A DNA stretch of 16,638 nucleotides from Firmicutes bacterium CAG:95 (GCA_000438155.1 FR902911.1:22376-39013), one strand, 5' to 3'; counted from the stretch's first letter, positions 1 through 7,128 are shown. Numbers and translations: made by a program. The notes: generated from the letters alone by a model not told the origin.

Positions 1-58
1 TAAAAATAAAAGGAGCGTCCCCCTCCAAGCGAGCTTGGGGAGACGCTCCTTTATTTTT
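1..58 (-). terminator. Rho-independent terminator after groEL
   Basis: A long inverted repeat pairs AAATAAA-GGAGCGTC with GACGCTCC-TTTATTT and is capped by an inner CCAAG/CTTGG hairpin with a CGAG loop. Read on the minus strand, it lies about 25 nt past the groEL stop codon and ends in TTTTATTTTTA. The flanking A and T runs would also allow termination from the plus strand. The stem is GC-rich at its core, so I expect efficient termination. Confidence 0.9.
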
Positions 59-80
59 ATCGCATCGGCTGTTTATACGC

Positions 81-1703
81 TTACATCATTCCCATTCCGG
101 CGCCGCCTGCAGGCATTGCAGGGGTGTCTTCCTTGATGGAAGCAACTACAGATTCGGTTGTAAGTAAGGTGGAAGCTACGCTTGTTGCGTTCTGAAGTGC
201 GCTTCTTGTTACCTTGGCAGGATCAAGAATACCTGCAGCAACCATATCCACATATTCTTCTTTTAATGCATCAAATCCTGTTCCTACAGGAGATTCTTTT
301 ACTTTGTTGATGATAACGCTTCCTTCCAGTCCTGCGTTTGCAGCAATGTGGAACAGAGGAGCTTCCAGTGCCTTTAATACGATCCGGGCACCGGTCTTTT
401 CATCACCTTCAAGGCTGTCAGCAAGCTTTGCAACTTCCTTGGACGCATGGATGTAGGCGGAACCACCACCACAGATGATACCTTCTTCTACTGCGGCTCT
501 GGTAGCTGCAAGTGCATCTTCGAGACGAAGCTTTGCTTCCTTCATTTCGGTTTCGGTTGCAGCACCTACACGGATAACTGCTACGCCGCCTGCAAGCTTT
601 GCAAGTCTTTCCTGTAATTTTTCTTTGTCGAAATCAGATGTGGTTTCTTCGATCTGTTTCTTGATCTGGCTGATTCTGGCTGCAATTGCCTCCTTATCAC
701 CTTCACCATCAACGATAACGGTATTTTCCTTCTGAACCTTAACAGATTTTGCACGGCCTAACTGAGCCATGGTAGCTTCCTTAAGGTCAAGACCAAGCTC
801 TTCACTGATTACCTGACCACCTGTCAGAATTGCGATATCCTCAAGCATTGCTTTACGTCTGTCACCATACCCGGGTGCCTTAACAGCAACCACATTGAAG
901 GTACCACGTAACTTATTTACGATCAGAGTGGTAAGTGCTTCGCCTTCTACATCTTCTGCAACAATTAAAAGCTTTGCACCGGACTGAACGATCTGCTCTA
1001 ACAGAGGAAGGATTTCCTGAATGTTGGAGATCTTCTTATCGGTAATCAGGATGTATGGATTGTCAAGAACTGCTTCCATCTTATCCATATCGGTTGCCAT
1101 GTATGCGGAAATATATCCTCTGTCGAACTGCATACCTTCTACCAGGTCAAGCTCGGTCATCATGGTCTTGCTTTCTTCAATGGTAATAACACCGTCTCCG
1201 GATACCTTTTCCATTGCATCTGCAACAAGCTTACCAACTTCCTCATCACCTGCGGAAATGGCTGCTACTCTTGCAATATGCTCTTTACCGTTTACCTTGG
1301 AGCTCATCTTTGCGATGGCTTCTACTGCACAATCTGTTGCTTTCTTCATACCTTTACGAAGGATAATCGGGTTAGCGCCTGCTGCAAGGTTCTTCATACC
1401 TGCATTTACCATTGCCTGTGCAAGTACGGTTGCGGTTGTTGTACCATCACCGGCTACATCGTTGGTCTTGGTTGCTACTTCCTTAACGAGCTGTGCACCC
1501 ATGTTTTCGAAGGAATCCTCCAATTCGATTTCCTTTGCAATGGTAACACCATCGTTTGTGATTAACGGAGCGCCATAGGACTTATCCAGAACTACGTTTC
1601 TTCCCTTAGGTCCAAGTGTTACTCTTACGGTGTCAGCTAACTGATTAACACCGGCTTCTAATGCTGCACGGGCTTCTGCCCCATATTTAATTTCCTTTGC
1701 CAT
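81..1703 (-). CDS. groEL: Chaperonin GroEL (Hsp60, large subunit)
   Basis: GroEL forms the double-ring cytoplasmic chaperonin that encloses unfolded proteins and refolds them using ATP with the GroES lid. The 540-residue product starts MAKEIKYG and shows the equatorial ATP-binding segment TLGPKGRNV (about residues 29-37), the catalytic motif GDGTTT with Asp86, the apical domain in the middle, GGGSAY near 410, and the second equatorial Asp in ILDPAKVTR. It ends in the usual Gly/Met tail GGAGMGMM. The length is normal for the family, with no break. An AGGAGG site lies about 8 bases before the ATG. It is the second gene of groES-groEL, 147 bases after groES, and ends at the strong terminator at 1-58. 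Heat-shock control is expected through the CIRCE operator upstream of groES. Confidence 0.99.
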   Translation of the reverse strand: MAKEIKYGAEARAALEAGVNQLADTVRVTLGPKGRNVVLDKSYGAPLITNDGVTIAKEIELEDSFENMGAQLVKEVATKTNDVAGDGTTTATVLAQAMVNAGMKNLAAGANPIILRKGMKKATDCAVEAIAKMSSKVNGKEHIARVAAISAGDEEVGKLVADAMEKVSGDGVITIEESKTMMTELDLVEGMQFDRGYISAYMATDMDKMEAVLDNPYILITDKKISNIQEILPLLEQIVQSGAKLLIVAEDVEGEALTTLIVNKLRGTFNVVAVKAPGYGDRRKAMLEDIAILTGGQVISEELGLDLKEATMAQLGRAKSVKVQKENTVIVDGEGDKEAIAARISQIKKQIEETTSDFDKEKLQERLAKLAGGVAVIRVGAATETEMKEAKLRLEDALAATRAAVEEGIICGGGSAYIHASKEVAKLADSLEGDEKTGARIVLKALEAPLFHIAANAGLEGSVIINKVKESPVGTGFDALKEEYVDMVAAGILDPAKVTRSALQNATSVASTLLTTESVVASIKEDTPAMPAGGAGMGMM

Positions 1704-1771
1704 GATTTTTTCCTCCTGAAAATCTACTAAATTATTTCTCTTTCATTTCGATAAAGAAATGCCTTTTGATT

Positions 1772-1810
1772 GAAATACTTCTTAAGAAATACTTCAGAAA
1801 TACTTCTTAA
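1772..1810. repeat. Short tandem repeat between groES and groEL
   Basis: Three adjacent copies share GAAATACTTC on the plus strand: a 14-bp copy ending CTTAA (1772-1785), an 11-bp copy (1786-1796) and a second identical 14-bp copy (1797-1810). It lies in the 147-base groES-groEL spacer. I see no function; slippage during replication is the simplest origin. Confidence 0.7.
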
Positions 1811-1850
1811 CCACTGAAATTTTAAACAAAGCTTCTTAAACAGACGCTTC

Positions 1851-2135
1851 CTACTGGATCACTGCAAGAATATCACTCTGTTTTACAATGATATATTCCT
1901 CGTCATCGATCTTTACATCAGTTCCTGCATATTTGGAGTAAATAACCTGATCTCCAACCTTTACTTCCATCTTGATTTCCTTGCCGTCTACAACTCCGCC
2001 GGGGCCTACTGCAATAACTTCTGCCTGCTGGGGCTTTTCCTTATTCTGTCCGGGTAATACGATGCCGGATTTGGTGGTTTCTTCTGCAACTAACTGTTTC
2101 AGAACAACTCTGTCTGCTAATGGTACTAATTTCAT
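1851..2135 (-). CDS. groES: Co-chaperonin GroES (Hsp10)
   Basis: GroES is the seven-fold lid that closes the GroEL chamber. The 94-residue product has the family N-terminus (KLVPLADRVVLK), the flexible mobile loop around residues 16-34 with the hydrophobic IVL tripeptide (SGIVLPG) that docks on GroEL, the roof segment with VGPGGVVDGK, and the C-terminal VKVGDQVIYSKYAGTDVKIDDEEYIIV-type strands ending in DILAVI. Length and order are typical. An AAGGAGG site precedes the ATG by about 9 bases. It is the first gene of the groESL operon and lies about 50 bases after the CIRCE operator, so both genes should be repressed by HrcA and induced by heat or protein damage. The hrcA gene is not in the window. 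Confidence 0.98.
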   Translation of the reverse strand: MKLVPLADRVVLKQLVAEETTKSGIVLPGQNKEKPQQAEVIAVGPGGVVDGKEIKMEVKVGDQVIYSKYAGTDVKIDDEEYIIVKQSDILAVIQ

Positions 2136-2187
2136 GATTTACTGCCTCCTTGTTATATCTTAAAAATCTCTATGTTCCTTCGTCTTA

Positions 2188-2214
2188 TTAGCACTCATTT
2201 ATACTGAGTGCTAA
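2188..2214 (-). promoter_or_regulatory. CIRCE operator (HrcA binding site)
   Basis: TTAGCACTC and GAGTGCTAA form a perfect 9-bp inverted repeat around a 9-base spacer, which is the CIRCE consensus bound by the HrcA repressor. It lies just downstream of the predicted -10 box, in the first transcribed bases of groESL, the usual arrangement for class I heat-shock genes. Confidence 0.97.
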
Positions 2215-2226
2215 CATCTAAATCAT

Positions 2227-2255
2227 ATATTAAATTTATATGCCTTCCTTTGCAA
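2227..2255 (-). promoter_or_regulatory. SigA-type promoter of groESL
   Basis: On the minus strand the -35 box TTGCAA (2250-2255) is followed after 17 bases by TAATAT (2227-2232). Transcription should start a few bases before CIRCE. The spacing and the position next to the operator support the call; it is based on consensus matching only. The rest of the 330-base gap between groES and the next gene is AT-rich and shows nothing else apart from the terminator at 2378-2412. Confidence 0.7.
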
Positions 2256-2377
2256 ATTGTATCACAATGCTATATTTTTCTTTTTCTTATATTATCTCTC
2301 TTTTTCTTTGTTTTTCTCTCGTTTTTGCATTTGACACGTTTAATTTATTAAAACTTTGTGAACAAATTATAATAATG

Positions 2378-2412
2378 TAAAAAAGATGACCACTTTTTTA
2401 CAGTGGTCATCT
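2378..2412 (-). terminator. Rho-independent terminator of the GGDEF gene
   Basis: AGATGACCACT (2384-2394) pairs perfectly over 11 bp with AGTGGTCATCT (2402-2412) around a 7-base loop. On the minus strand the hairpin is followed by a TTTTTT run, and it lies about 55 bases after the stop codon of the GGDEF gene. Confidence 0.88.
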
Positions 2413-2466
2413 GTCTCACTCATTTATAACTACACCTGTTATTACACCTATTATACAGTCACAGCG

Positions 2467-3105
2467 TTACTTTCCTTTGCCCTCAAGACGTTCCCGGTAG
2501 CCCGGCGCCTGTTTCATGGCAAGCTTATCCTCAAACATTTCATACTGTGCATCGGAAAACAGCTCCTGTACTGACTGCTCAATGTTATTCTTATACACAA
2601 TACCGATTGCTGCAGACGGTGCCAGCTTCTCATCCTCATAGCTTACGCAGTGTTCCTTAATTCTGCGTGCATAATCCTCCGCTTCTCCCTCTTCTACCAT
2701 CGGAATCAGAACTCCGAATACATCTCCGTCAATTCTACCGATTACAAAATAAGGGTTTGCCTCTTCCCGTACGATATCCGCAATAATCCGGATCAGACGG
2801 TCACTTTCTTCATCTCCGTAATGATCGTTTGCATACTTCCAGTCATTGATGTTAATTTCAATTACTGCTACCGGAACAACTTCGGACCGGTCCACAATCT
2901 GCATTCTTTTTTCAAAATAATCATTCGCAAATACGCCGGTCAGTTCATCCATACGTGAGGACTGCTCCTTCTGCTTTGCTTCGTCCTTCCCTTCCAGCTC
3001 TTCCATGTACTCTACAACCAGCCGCATATCCTCCGCACTGGAAATCGGGAAGCTATTCATACTCTCTTTTCTCTTCTGATCCATAAAACCTGTATTATGC
3101 TCCAT
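2467..3105 (-). CDS. Small soluble GGDEF-domain protein, signature degenerate
   Basis: The product of 212 residues is cytoplasmic, with no signal peptide or membrane helix. A short charged helix (about 25-50) leads into one GGDEF domain (about 51-205) that begins with the family's DELTG motif (53-57). GGDEF domains normally make cyclic di-GMP from two GTP. Here the signature reads DGDVF (126-130) after GRI, so one Gly and the metal-binding Glu are replaced. The upstream metal-site segment reads NINDWKYANDHYG, with Asn where catalytic members have Asp. I infer it is probably not a cyclase and may instead bind nucleotide or a partner. The ATG at 3105 is preferred, with GGGGG 8 bases upstream; a longer frame from TTG at 3180 would start inside the predicted promoter. 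It is a single-gene unit with its own promoter and terminator. Confidence 0.85.
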   Translation of the reverse strand: MEHNTGFMDQKRKESMNSFPISSAEDMRLVVEYMEELEGKDEAKQKEQSSRMDELTGVFANDYFEKRMQIVDRSEVVPVAVIEININDWKYANDHYGDEESDRLIRIIADIVREEANPYFVIGRIDGDVFGVLIPMVEEGEAEDYARRIKEHCVSYEDEKLAPSAAIGIVYKNNIEQSVQELFSDAQYEMFEDKLAMKQAPGYRERLEGKGK

Positions 3106-3151
3106 GCCAATACCCCCGTATCGTTGTTTTTCATTTGTAGCATATACGATA

Positions 3152-3180
3152 AGTATATCCTTTCCCGATACGGAACGCAA
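3152..3180 (-). promoter_or_regulatory. Predicted promoter of the GGDEF gene
   Basis: On the minus strand TTGCGT (3175-3180) and TATACT (3152-3157) are separated by 17 bases. The -10 box is one base from consensus and the -35 box matches at three positions. The start point would fall about 40 bases before the ATG at 3105. This also argues against the in-frame TTG at 3180 as the start codon. Confidence 0.55.
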
Positions 3181-3252
3181 GACCTTCCATTACTTTCTTC
3201 CCATCGCTTTTTAACACTCCAAAAGTCAATTCGTAAATCCGCTTCCGGACAG

Positions 3253-3315
3253 GAAAATACCCTTTCCGAGTGATCCTCTGCGTATACAGATGGGTCACTC
3301 AGGAAGGGTATTCTC
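3253..3315. repeat. 63-nt imperfect inverted repeat upstream of the GGDEF promoter
   Basis: GAAAATACCCTT...GAGTGATCC on the left pairs with GGGTCACTC...AAGGGTATTCTC on the right, with a 3-base internal mismatch and an inner TCTG/CAGA pair around CGTATA. No gene ends into it from either side, so it is not an obvious terminator, though AT-rich sequence follows on the plus strand. It lies about 75 bases upstream of the predicted promoter of the GGDEF gene and 80 bases before the LytTR-type repeats. Confidence 0.7.
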
Positions 3316-3393
3316 ATTTATATATATCCCCTAAACCTTTTACTTACGATTATTATTTTACATCAAAATTCTCTCTTTGTGGGACAGATTACG

Positions 3394-3427
3394 TGAATTA
3401 CAGATTTTTCGACATGAATTACAGATT
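3394..3427 (+). promoter_or_regulatory. Direct-repeat pair, probable LytTR operator
   Basis: TGAATTACAGATT occurs twice, at 3394-3406 and 3415-3427, a perfect 13-base repeat with a period of 21 bases, two turns of the helix. A third ACAGATT lies at 3384-3390. LytTR regulators such as AgrA and ComE bind pairs of short direct repeats with this spacing, usually just upstream of the -35 region. The pair ends 8 bases before the -35 position of the promoter that leads into the LytTR gene, so autoregulation is the natural inference. Confidence 0.75.
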
Positions 3428-3455
3428 ATTGGGATATGCGGGTTCTCCCACTCCA

Positions 3456-3464
3456 TGTTATAAT
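3456..3464 (+). promoter_or_regulatory. Extended -10 promoter of the LytTR/histidine-kinase operon
   Basis: TGTTATAAT is a perfect -10 hexamer (3459-3464) with the extended TGn element. The -35 position (3436-3441, ATGCGG with a 17-base spacer) does not match consensus, as expected for a promoter that needs an activator bound at the repeats just upstream. Transcription should start near 3471, leaving an untranslated leader of about 144 bases. Confidence 0.7.
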
Positions 3465-3466
3465 GT

Positions 3467-3598
3467 AATGAGCCTCAGAGAAAACCAAGCGACTGCTAAG
3501 CAGGCATTTGGTTTTCTGGGCTCATTAACGAGCAAATATCCTGCAAAGCAGGATGAATAGCACGAAGTGCGGATTTGCGAGTTATAACTATAAAATCC
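3467..3598 (+). ncRNA. Folded leader RNA of the LytTR operon (candidate cis-regulatory RNA)
   Basis: Hairpin A pairs AATGAGCC (3467-3474) with GGCTCATT (3519-3526) and AGAAAACCAA (3479-3488) with TTGGTTTTCT (3508-3517), with a CTGC/GCAG tip. A three-way junction follows: TAAC/GTTA (3526-3529, 3581-3584), opposed GA/GA bases, then GCAAAT/ATTTGC (3532-3537, 3573-3578) enclosing ATCCTGC-AAA-GCAGGAT (3538-3554) and GCAC-GAA-GTGC (3560-3570). GGATTT (3571-3576) could instead pair with AAATCC (3593-3598), opening the junction close to the start codon. No U-run follows, so it is not a simple terminator. I do not recognise it as a known riboswitch class. The 434-base gap between genes (3181-3614) is accounted for by this RNA, the operator, the promoters and the repeat at 3253. 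Confidence 0.65.
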
Positions 3599-3614
3599 CC
3601 CAAGAGGCCTCAAC

Positions 3615-4334
3615 ATGCGAATTGCCATTTGTGATGATGATCCAATCGAATTACAGAACATTTCAACTTTTATAGAAGAATATTTTAAGAGCAAAAATCT
3701 TCCGTTTAACTGCAGGTCCTTTTCAAGCAGTACCGAACTGGCCAATACCGCCCCCGGTGAGTTTGACCTTTATCTGCTTGATGTCTTAATGCCTGCTCTT
3801 AACGGAATCGAACTGGCGAAAGAAATCCGCAGCTTTGACCGTGCTGCCCATATTATTTTTCTGACCTCTTCACCGGAATTTGCTGTTGAAAGCTATTCGG
3901 TGAAAGCGAGTAACTATCTCTTAAAGCCGGTTTCCACAGAGCTCCTTGCTGCTTCCCTTGACGAGCTTTTAGAAGAAGCGTCTCTCAGGCAGGAAAAGTA
4001 TGTGGTTCTGCGAAGCTCCATCGGAATCCGTAAGATCCGGCTGTCCCAGATTGTATATGCGGAAGCGCAGGAGCGCCGTATTCTGTACCATCTGGAAAAT
4101 GGAGAAGTCTTAGAATGTACCGGACGCTTTTTTTCCGTCTGTGAGGATCTGCTTAAAAACCGGGAATTTTTTCTTCCGCACCGATCGTTCCTCGTAAACA
4201 TGAGTTATATCAGTACCATTGGAAATACCGATATTCAGATGCAGACCGGACAGATCATTCCCTTAGCCCAGCGCCGGTTAGTTGAAATCAAGGAATATTA
4301 TCTGGCCTATCAGATGGAGGATATTTTAGAATGA
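3615..4334 (+). CDS. LytTR-family response regulator (AgrA-like)
   Basis: This 239-residue cytoplasmic regulator is the output half of a two-component system. The receiver domain (about 1-118) has the acidic pocket Asp7-Asp9, the phosphorylation site Asp56 in LYLLDVLMP, Thr84 and Lys104 in LLKP. The C-terminal LytTR DNA-binding domain (about 135-235) has VYAEAQERR, FFLPHRSFLVN and IPLAQRR, which match conserved segments of the family. The start follows an AAGAGG site 7 bases upstream; that site is part of the palindrome GAGGCCTC, which could hide it in RNA structure. It overlaps the kinase gene by 4 bases (ATGA), so the two are translated together. The direct repeats upstream suggest it activates its own operon. 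No agrB/agrD-type peptide genes adjoin it, so the signal is unknown. Confidence 0.95.
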   Translation: MRIAICDDDPIELQNISTFIEEYFKSKNLPFNCRSFSSSTELANTAPGEFDLYLLDVLMPALNGIELAKEIRSFDRAAHIIFLTSSPEFAVESYSVKASNYLLKPVSTELLAASLDELLEEASLRQEKYVVLRSSIGIRKIRLSQIVYAEAQERRILYHLENGEVLECTGRFFSVCEDLLKNREFFLPHRSFLVNMSYISTIGNTDIQMQTGQIIPLAQRRLVEIKEYYLAYQMEDILE

Positions 4335-5605
4335 ACGCTGCTGACATTGCAAATTTGATCAATTATGCCTTTGTTTTATTCTTCGGAATCATTGCTGCTT
4401 TTTATATGGCAGATCTTCCGTTTGAAGAACACCACCGGCTCTATGCCCTGACGTTGCCCGGATTCAGCGCCATACAGCTTATGTGTTATCTGCTGTTTGG
4501 TCAGACCGTTGTCTATAAATGCTATCCGCTTCTTATCCATCTGCCCTTAATTCTGCTGATCCGCTTTGTGTGCCACAGGAACACCTATATTTCCATCATC
4601 GCCGTGCTCGCAGCCTACCTGTTCTGTACACCGCGTAAATGGTTCGGTACGCTGATCGCTTCCTTTGCAGGCAACGATCCTATGGTTTCCAATATCGGAG
4701 CCATCCTGATCACGATTCCGCTCCTGCTTTTGATTATCCGTTATGTTGCCCCCTGTATCACCCGCTTGCAGCATGAAAGTAAGATGCTTCTTAGTCTGTT
4801 CATGCTGTTGCCCATTATATATTACATTCTGGAATACTCCTTTACGGTATATACCGATCTGCTCTACACAGGAGGCGCCGTTGTTATGGAATTCATGGAC
4901 AGTGTAATCGTTATACTGTACTTTATATTCTCCATGCTTTCCCTTGAATTTTCCAGCCAGATACATAAAGCCCAGCAGGCAAATGTCCTCCTCACCGCAG
5001 CTACTACACAGGCTCAGAAGGAAATCGCCCAGCTTTCGAAATCCGAGCAACAGGCAGCAATTTACCGCCACGATCTGCGGCATCACATGAACTTCCTGCA
5101 ATCCTGCATTCAGGAGAATCGGAAAGAAACTGCTCTCAACTATATCAATGAAATCTATGATGATCTGGAGCGCAGCCGGTTCACACGGTACTCAGCGAAT
5201 GAACCATTAAACCTGATTCTCTCTTTTTATGCAGACAAAGCTTCTGCAGGTAATATACAAACTGACATCCGGATTACGGCAACAGACTTCACCCGTTTCC
5301 AGATTATGGATTTATGCAGTCTGCTTGGAAATGCATTCGAAAATGCCATTCACGCCTGTGAGCAGATGGAACACCCGGACAATGCCTACATCAAACTTAA
5401 AATCTACGAAAAAAGTAACCGCCTCTGTATTAATATGGTCAACACCTACTCCATGGAACCGGTCTTCGAGAATAAGATCCCCGTTTCCCATAAGAGCAAT
5501 CACGGAATTGGTGTCATCAGCATGATTTCTATTATTGAAAAATATGGCGGCGTATATGGCTTCTCCGCCAGCAACGGGGAATTTCACTTTCAGGTTTCCA
5601 TGTAA
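4331..5605 (+). CDS. AgrC-like sensor histidine kinase (GHKL ATPase, HATPase_c_5 type)
   Basis: This 424-residue membrane kinase is the partner of the LytTR regulator. The N-terminal part (about 1-205) is very hydrophobic and should cross the membrane six or so times. A short coiled segment rich in Gln (about 212-242) joins it to the kinase core. The phosphoacceptor is His247 in YRHDLRHH, the N-box is LLGNAFENAIHA (Asn334, Asn338) and the G-box is HGIGVISM (391-398), the short ATP lid of AgrC-type kinases. The sensor part is not the 5TM-LYT type of LytS or BtsS. The ATG overlaps the regulator's TGA. No cyclic-peptide precursor gene is nearby, so whether it reads a peptide or something else cannot be told. 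A terminator follows at 5664-5696. Confidence 0.94.
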   Translation: MNAADIANLINYAFVLFFGIIAAFYMADLPFEEHHRLYALTLPGFSAIQLMCYLLFGQTVVYKCYPLLIHLPLILLIRFVCHRNTYISIIAVLAAYLFCTPRKWFGTLIASFAGNDPMVSNIGAILITIPLLLLIIRYVAPCITRLQHESKMLLSLFMLLPIIYYILEYSFTVYTDLLYTGGAVVMEFMDSVIVILYFIFSMLSLEFSSQIHKAQQANVLLTAATTQAQKEIAQLSKSEQQAAIYRHDLRHHMNFLQSCIQENRKETALNYINEIYDDLERSRFTRYSANEPLNLILSFYADKASAGNIQTDIRITATDFTRFQIMDLCSLLGNAFENAIHACEQMEHPDNAYIKLKIYEKSNRLCINMVNTYSMEPVFENKIPVSHKSNHGIGVISMISIIEKYGGVYGFSASNGEFHFQVSM

Positions 5606-5628
5606 CATACGCATTCACACAATGTTAC

Positions 5629-5661
5629 TTTTACTTTATAGGAATTTCCTATAAAGTAAAA
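5629..5661. repeat. Perfect 16-bp AT-rich palindrome after the kinase gene
   Basis: TTTTACTTTATAGGAA and its exact complement flank a single T. It lies between the kinase stop codon and the GC-rich terminator. It could be a first terminator (an A/T-rich stem is weak) or a transcript-end stabiliser on either strand. Confidence 0.7.
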
Positions 5662-5663
5662 AT

Positions 5664-5696
5664 AAATCCCGGCAAGAATTTCTCTCACCGGGATTT
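5664..5696. terminator. Bidirectional terminator between the kinase and chemoreceptor genes
   Basis: AAATCCCGG (5664-5672) pairs with CCGGGATTT (5688-5696) around a 15-base loop. T-rich sequence follows on the plus strand (CATTTTACATTTTC) and on the minus strand (ATTTATTTTTACTTT), so it can end both convergent units. Confidence 0.87.
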
Positions 5697-5796
5697 CATT
5701 TTACATTTTCACAGTAACCGTTCGGCCATACCCGTTCATAAGCTGCCGAATTGTTTATGCGTATATCTTCTCAAGCATCATATTCCCGCAGTACTG

Positions 5797-7065
5797 CTAA
5801 TCACGAAGAACAAACTTCTCTAACAGCTCACTTAAAGTAGAGGCAGATGCTGCCAGTTCTTCGCTCGTAGCAGAAGTTTCCTCTGCTGCTGCAGAATTGG
5901 ACTGGATAACATCGTTGATGTCTTCCACGCCCTTACGGATCTCTTCTACAGATGTAGCCTGTCTGTCAGATGCGGTACGGATGTTAGCTACTTCCTGAAT
6001 AATCTTATCCAGCTCATCCATAACCTTCTTCATAGCTTCTCCGGTTTCCTTCGTTACCTTGTTACCATCATCTACCTCACTCAGGGACTGCTCAATCAGC
6101 TTCTTGGATTCTACTGCGGAATTCGCACTTTCTTCTGCAAGCTGTCTAATCTGATCTGCAACAACAGCAAAGCCACGTCCTGCTTCTCCTGCACGTGCCG
6201 CCTCAATCGAAGCATTTAAGGAAAGTAAATTGGTCTGGGATGCAATATTCTCAATATCTGCAATGATCTTCTCAACATTCTGTGTGGTTGTATTAATCTT
6301 CTTCATTGCTTCTACCAGTTCATCCATCTTCTTCTGGCTGTTGTTGGCTTCAATGCCAACCTGTTTCACCTTGTCATGGACAATATCGGTAGATTTCGTA
6401 TTCTCTAATACCTGATTGGTTACTTCATCCACGGTAGCTACCAGTTCTTCTACGGCTGCTGCCTGGTTCGTTGCACCTTCCGCAATATCCTGTGCACTCT
6501 CTGCCAGCTGACCACTTCCTGCAGATAACTGTTCACCGGATTCCTGAATGCCATGCATGGTCTCACTGATCTTCACTACCATTTCATTCAATTTATCCAG
6601 TACACTGCGTAGCTGTCCGACATAAGCCTCCGGGCAGCTGCTTCTGACATTGAAGTTACCTACTGAAAAACTCTCTACGATCATTAACAGATCGGAAACC
6701 ACCTTCTTTAATACACCTGCTGCTGTCTCGAAGGTATCGGAAAGACCACCTAACTCATCCTCTGCTTCATACGGAGTTCCAATTTCAAAATCTCCCTGGG
6801 AAATCTTCTCTGCCGCCACCACCAGACTCTCAATCGGTGCAACCAGTAATGCTGCAAGTCTCTTCATTACATAGGCATTAAATGCTATCCCTAAAATGGC
6901 AAGTACTAAAATCACGATAATCCCCAGAATATTCTTACTCATAACCATCTCTGCAAGAGATACAACAACAAGTAATAAAAAGGAAATCGTTACCATCCGG
7001 AACACCAGATTTAATTTATCCTTGATGGGTCTGTCTCTTAACATTTTGTCAATTTTGTTTTTCAC
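5797..7065 (-). CDS. Methyl-accepting chemotaxis protein without an external sensor domain
   Basis: Chemoreceptors control the CheA kinase and so flagellar or other behaviour. In this 422-residue protein two membrane helices (about 22-42 and 46-66) are separated by only a few residues, so no periplasm-type ligand domain exists. A HAMP domain follows (about 67-118), then a second HAMP-like segment (about 124-175) with GNFNV, then the long coiled-coil signalling domain. Its hairpin tip reads IASQTNLLSLNASIEAARAG and continues GRGFAVVADQIRQLAEE (about 274-311), almost exactly the family consensus. No CheR-docking pentapeptide ends the protein. The start is GTG at 7065, with GGAGGAGAGG just upstream. 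No other chemotaxis genes are near. It probably senses a cytoplasmic or membrane-state signal, or works with a partner protein. Confidence 0.95.
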   Translation of the reverse strand: MKNKIDKMLRDRPIKDKLNLVFRMVTISFLLLVVVSLAEMVMSKNILGIIVILVLAILGIAFNAYVMKRLAALLVAPIESLVVAAEKISQGDFEIGTPYEAEDELGGLSDTFETAAGVLKKVVSDLLMIVESFSVGNFNVRSSCPEAYVGQLRSVLDKLNEMVVKISETMHGIQESGEQLSAGSGQLAESAQDIAEGATNQAAAVEELVATVDEVTNQVLENTKSTDIVHDKVKQVGIEANNSQKKMDELVEAMKKINTTTQNVEKIIADIENIASQTNLLSLNASIEAARAGEAGRGFAVVADQIRQLAEESANSAVESKKLIEQSLSEVDDGNKVTKETGEAMKKVMDELDKIIQEVANIRTASDRQATSVEEIRKGVEDINDVIQSNSAAAEETSATSEELAASASTLSELLEKFVLRD

Positions 7066-7099
7066 TATGCCTCTCCTCCTGTATATTCATATAAGTTAT

Positions 7100-7128
7100 A
7101 TTATAACTATATAAAGCGCATAATTCAA
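7100..7128 (-). promoter_or_regulatory. SigA-type promoter of the chemoreceptor gene
   Basis: On the minus strand TTGAAT (7123-7128) and a perfect TATAAT (7100-7105) are separated by 17 bases. The start would be near 7093, about 28 bases before the GTG codon. Two dyads overlap it: CAAGT-N5-ACTTG (7126-7140) at the -35 box and AGTTATA-T-TATAACT (7094-7108) at the -10 box. Confidence 0.78.

Noticed and set aside
1021..1578. Long plus-strand open frames opposite groEL
   Set aside because: They are antisense shadows of a strongly coding gene, with no ribosome binding site or recognisable product.
3106..3180. Longer N-terminus of the GGDEF protein from TTG at 3180
   Set aside because: The TTG lies in the predicted -35 box and has no ribosome binding site, while the ATG at 3105 has one.
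3270..3560. 96-codon open frame running through the operator and leader before the LytTR gene
   Set aside because: It crosses the promoter and both RNA hairpins, has no ribosome binding site, and its protein shows no domain. No cyclic-peptide (AgrD-like) precursor is evident in it either.
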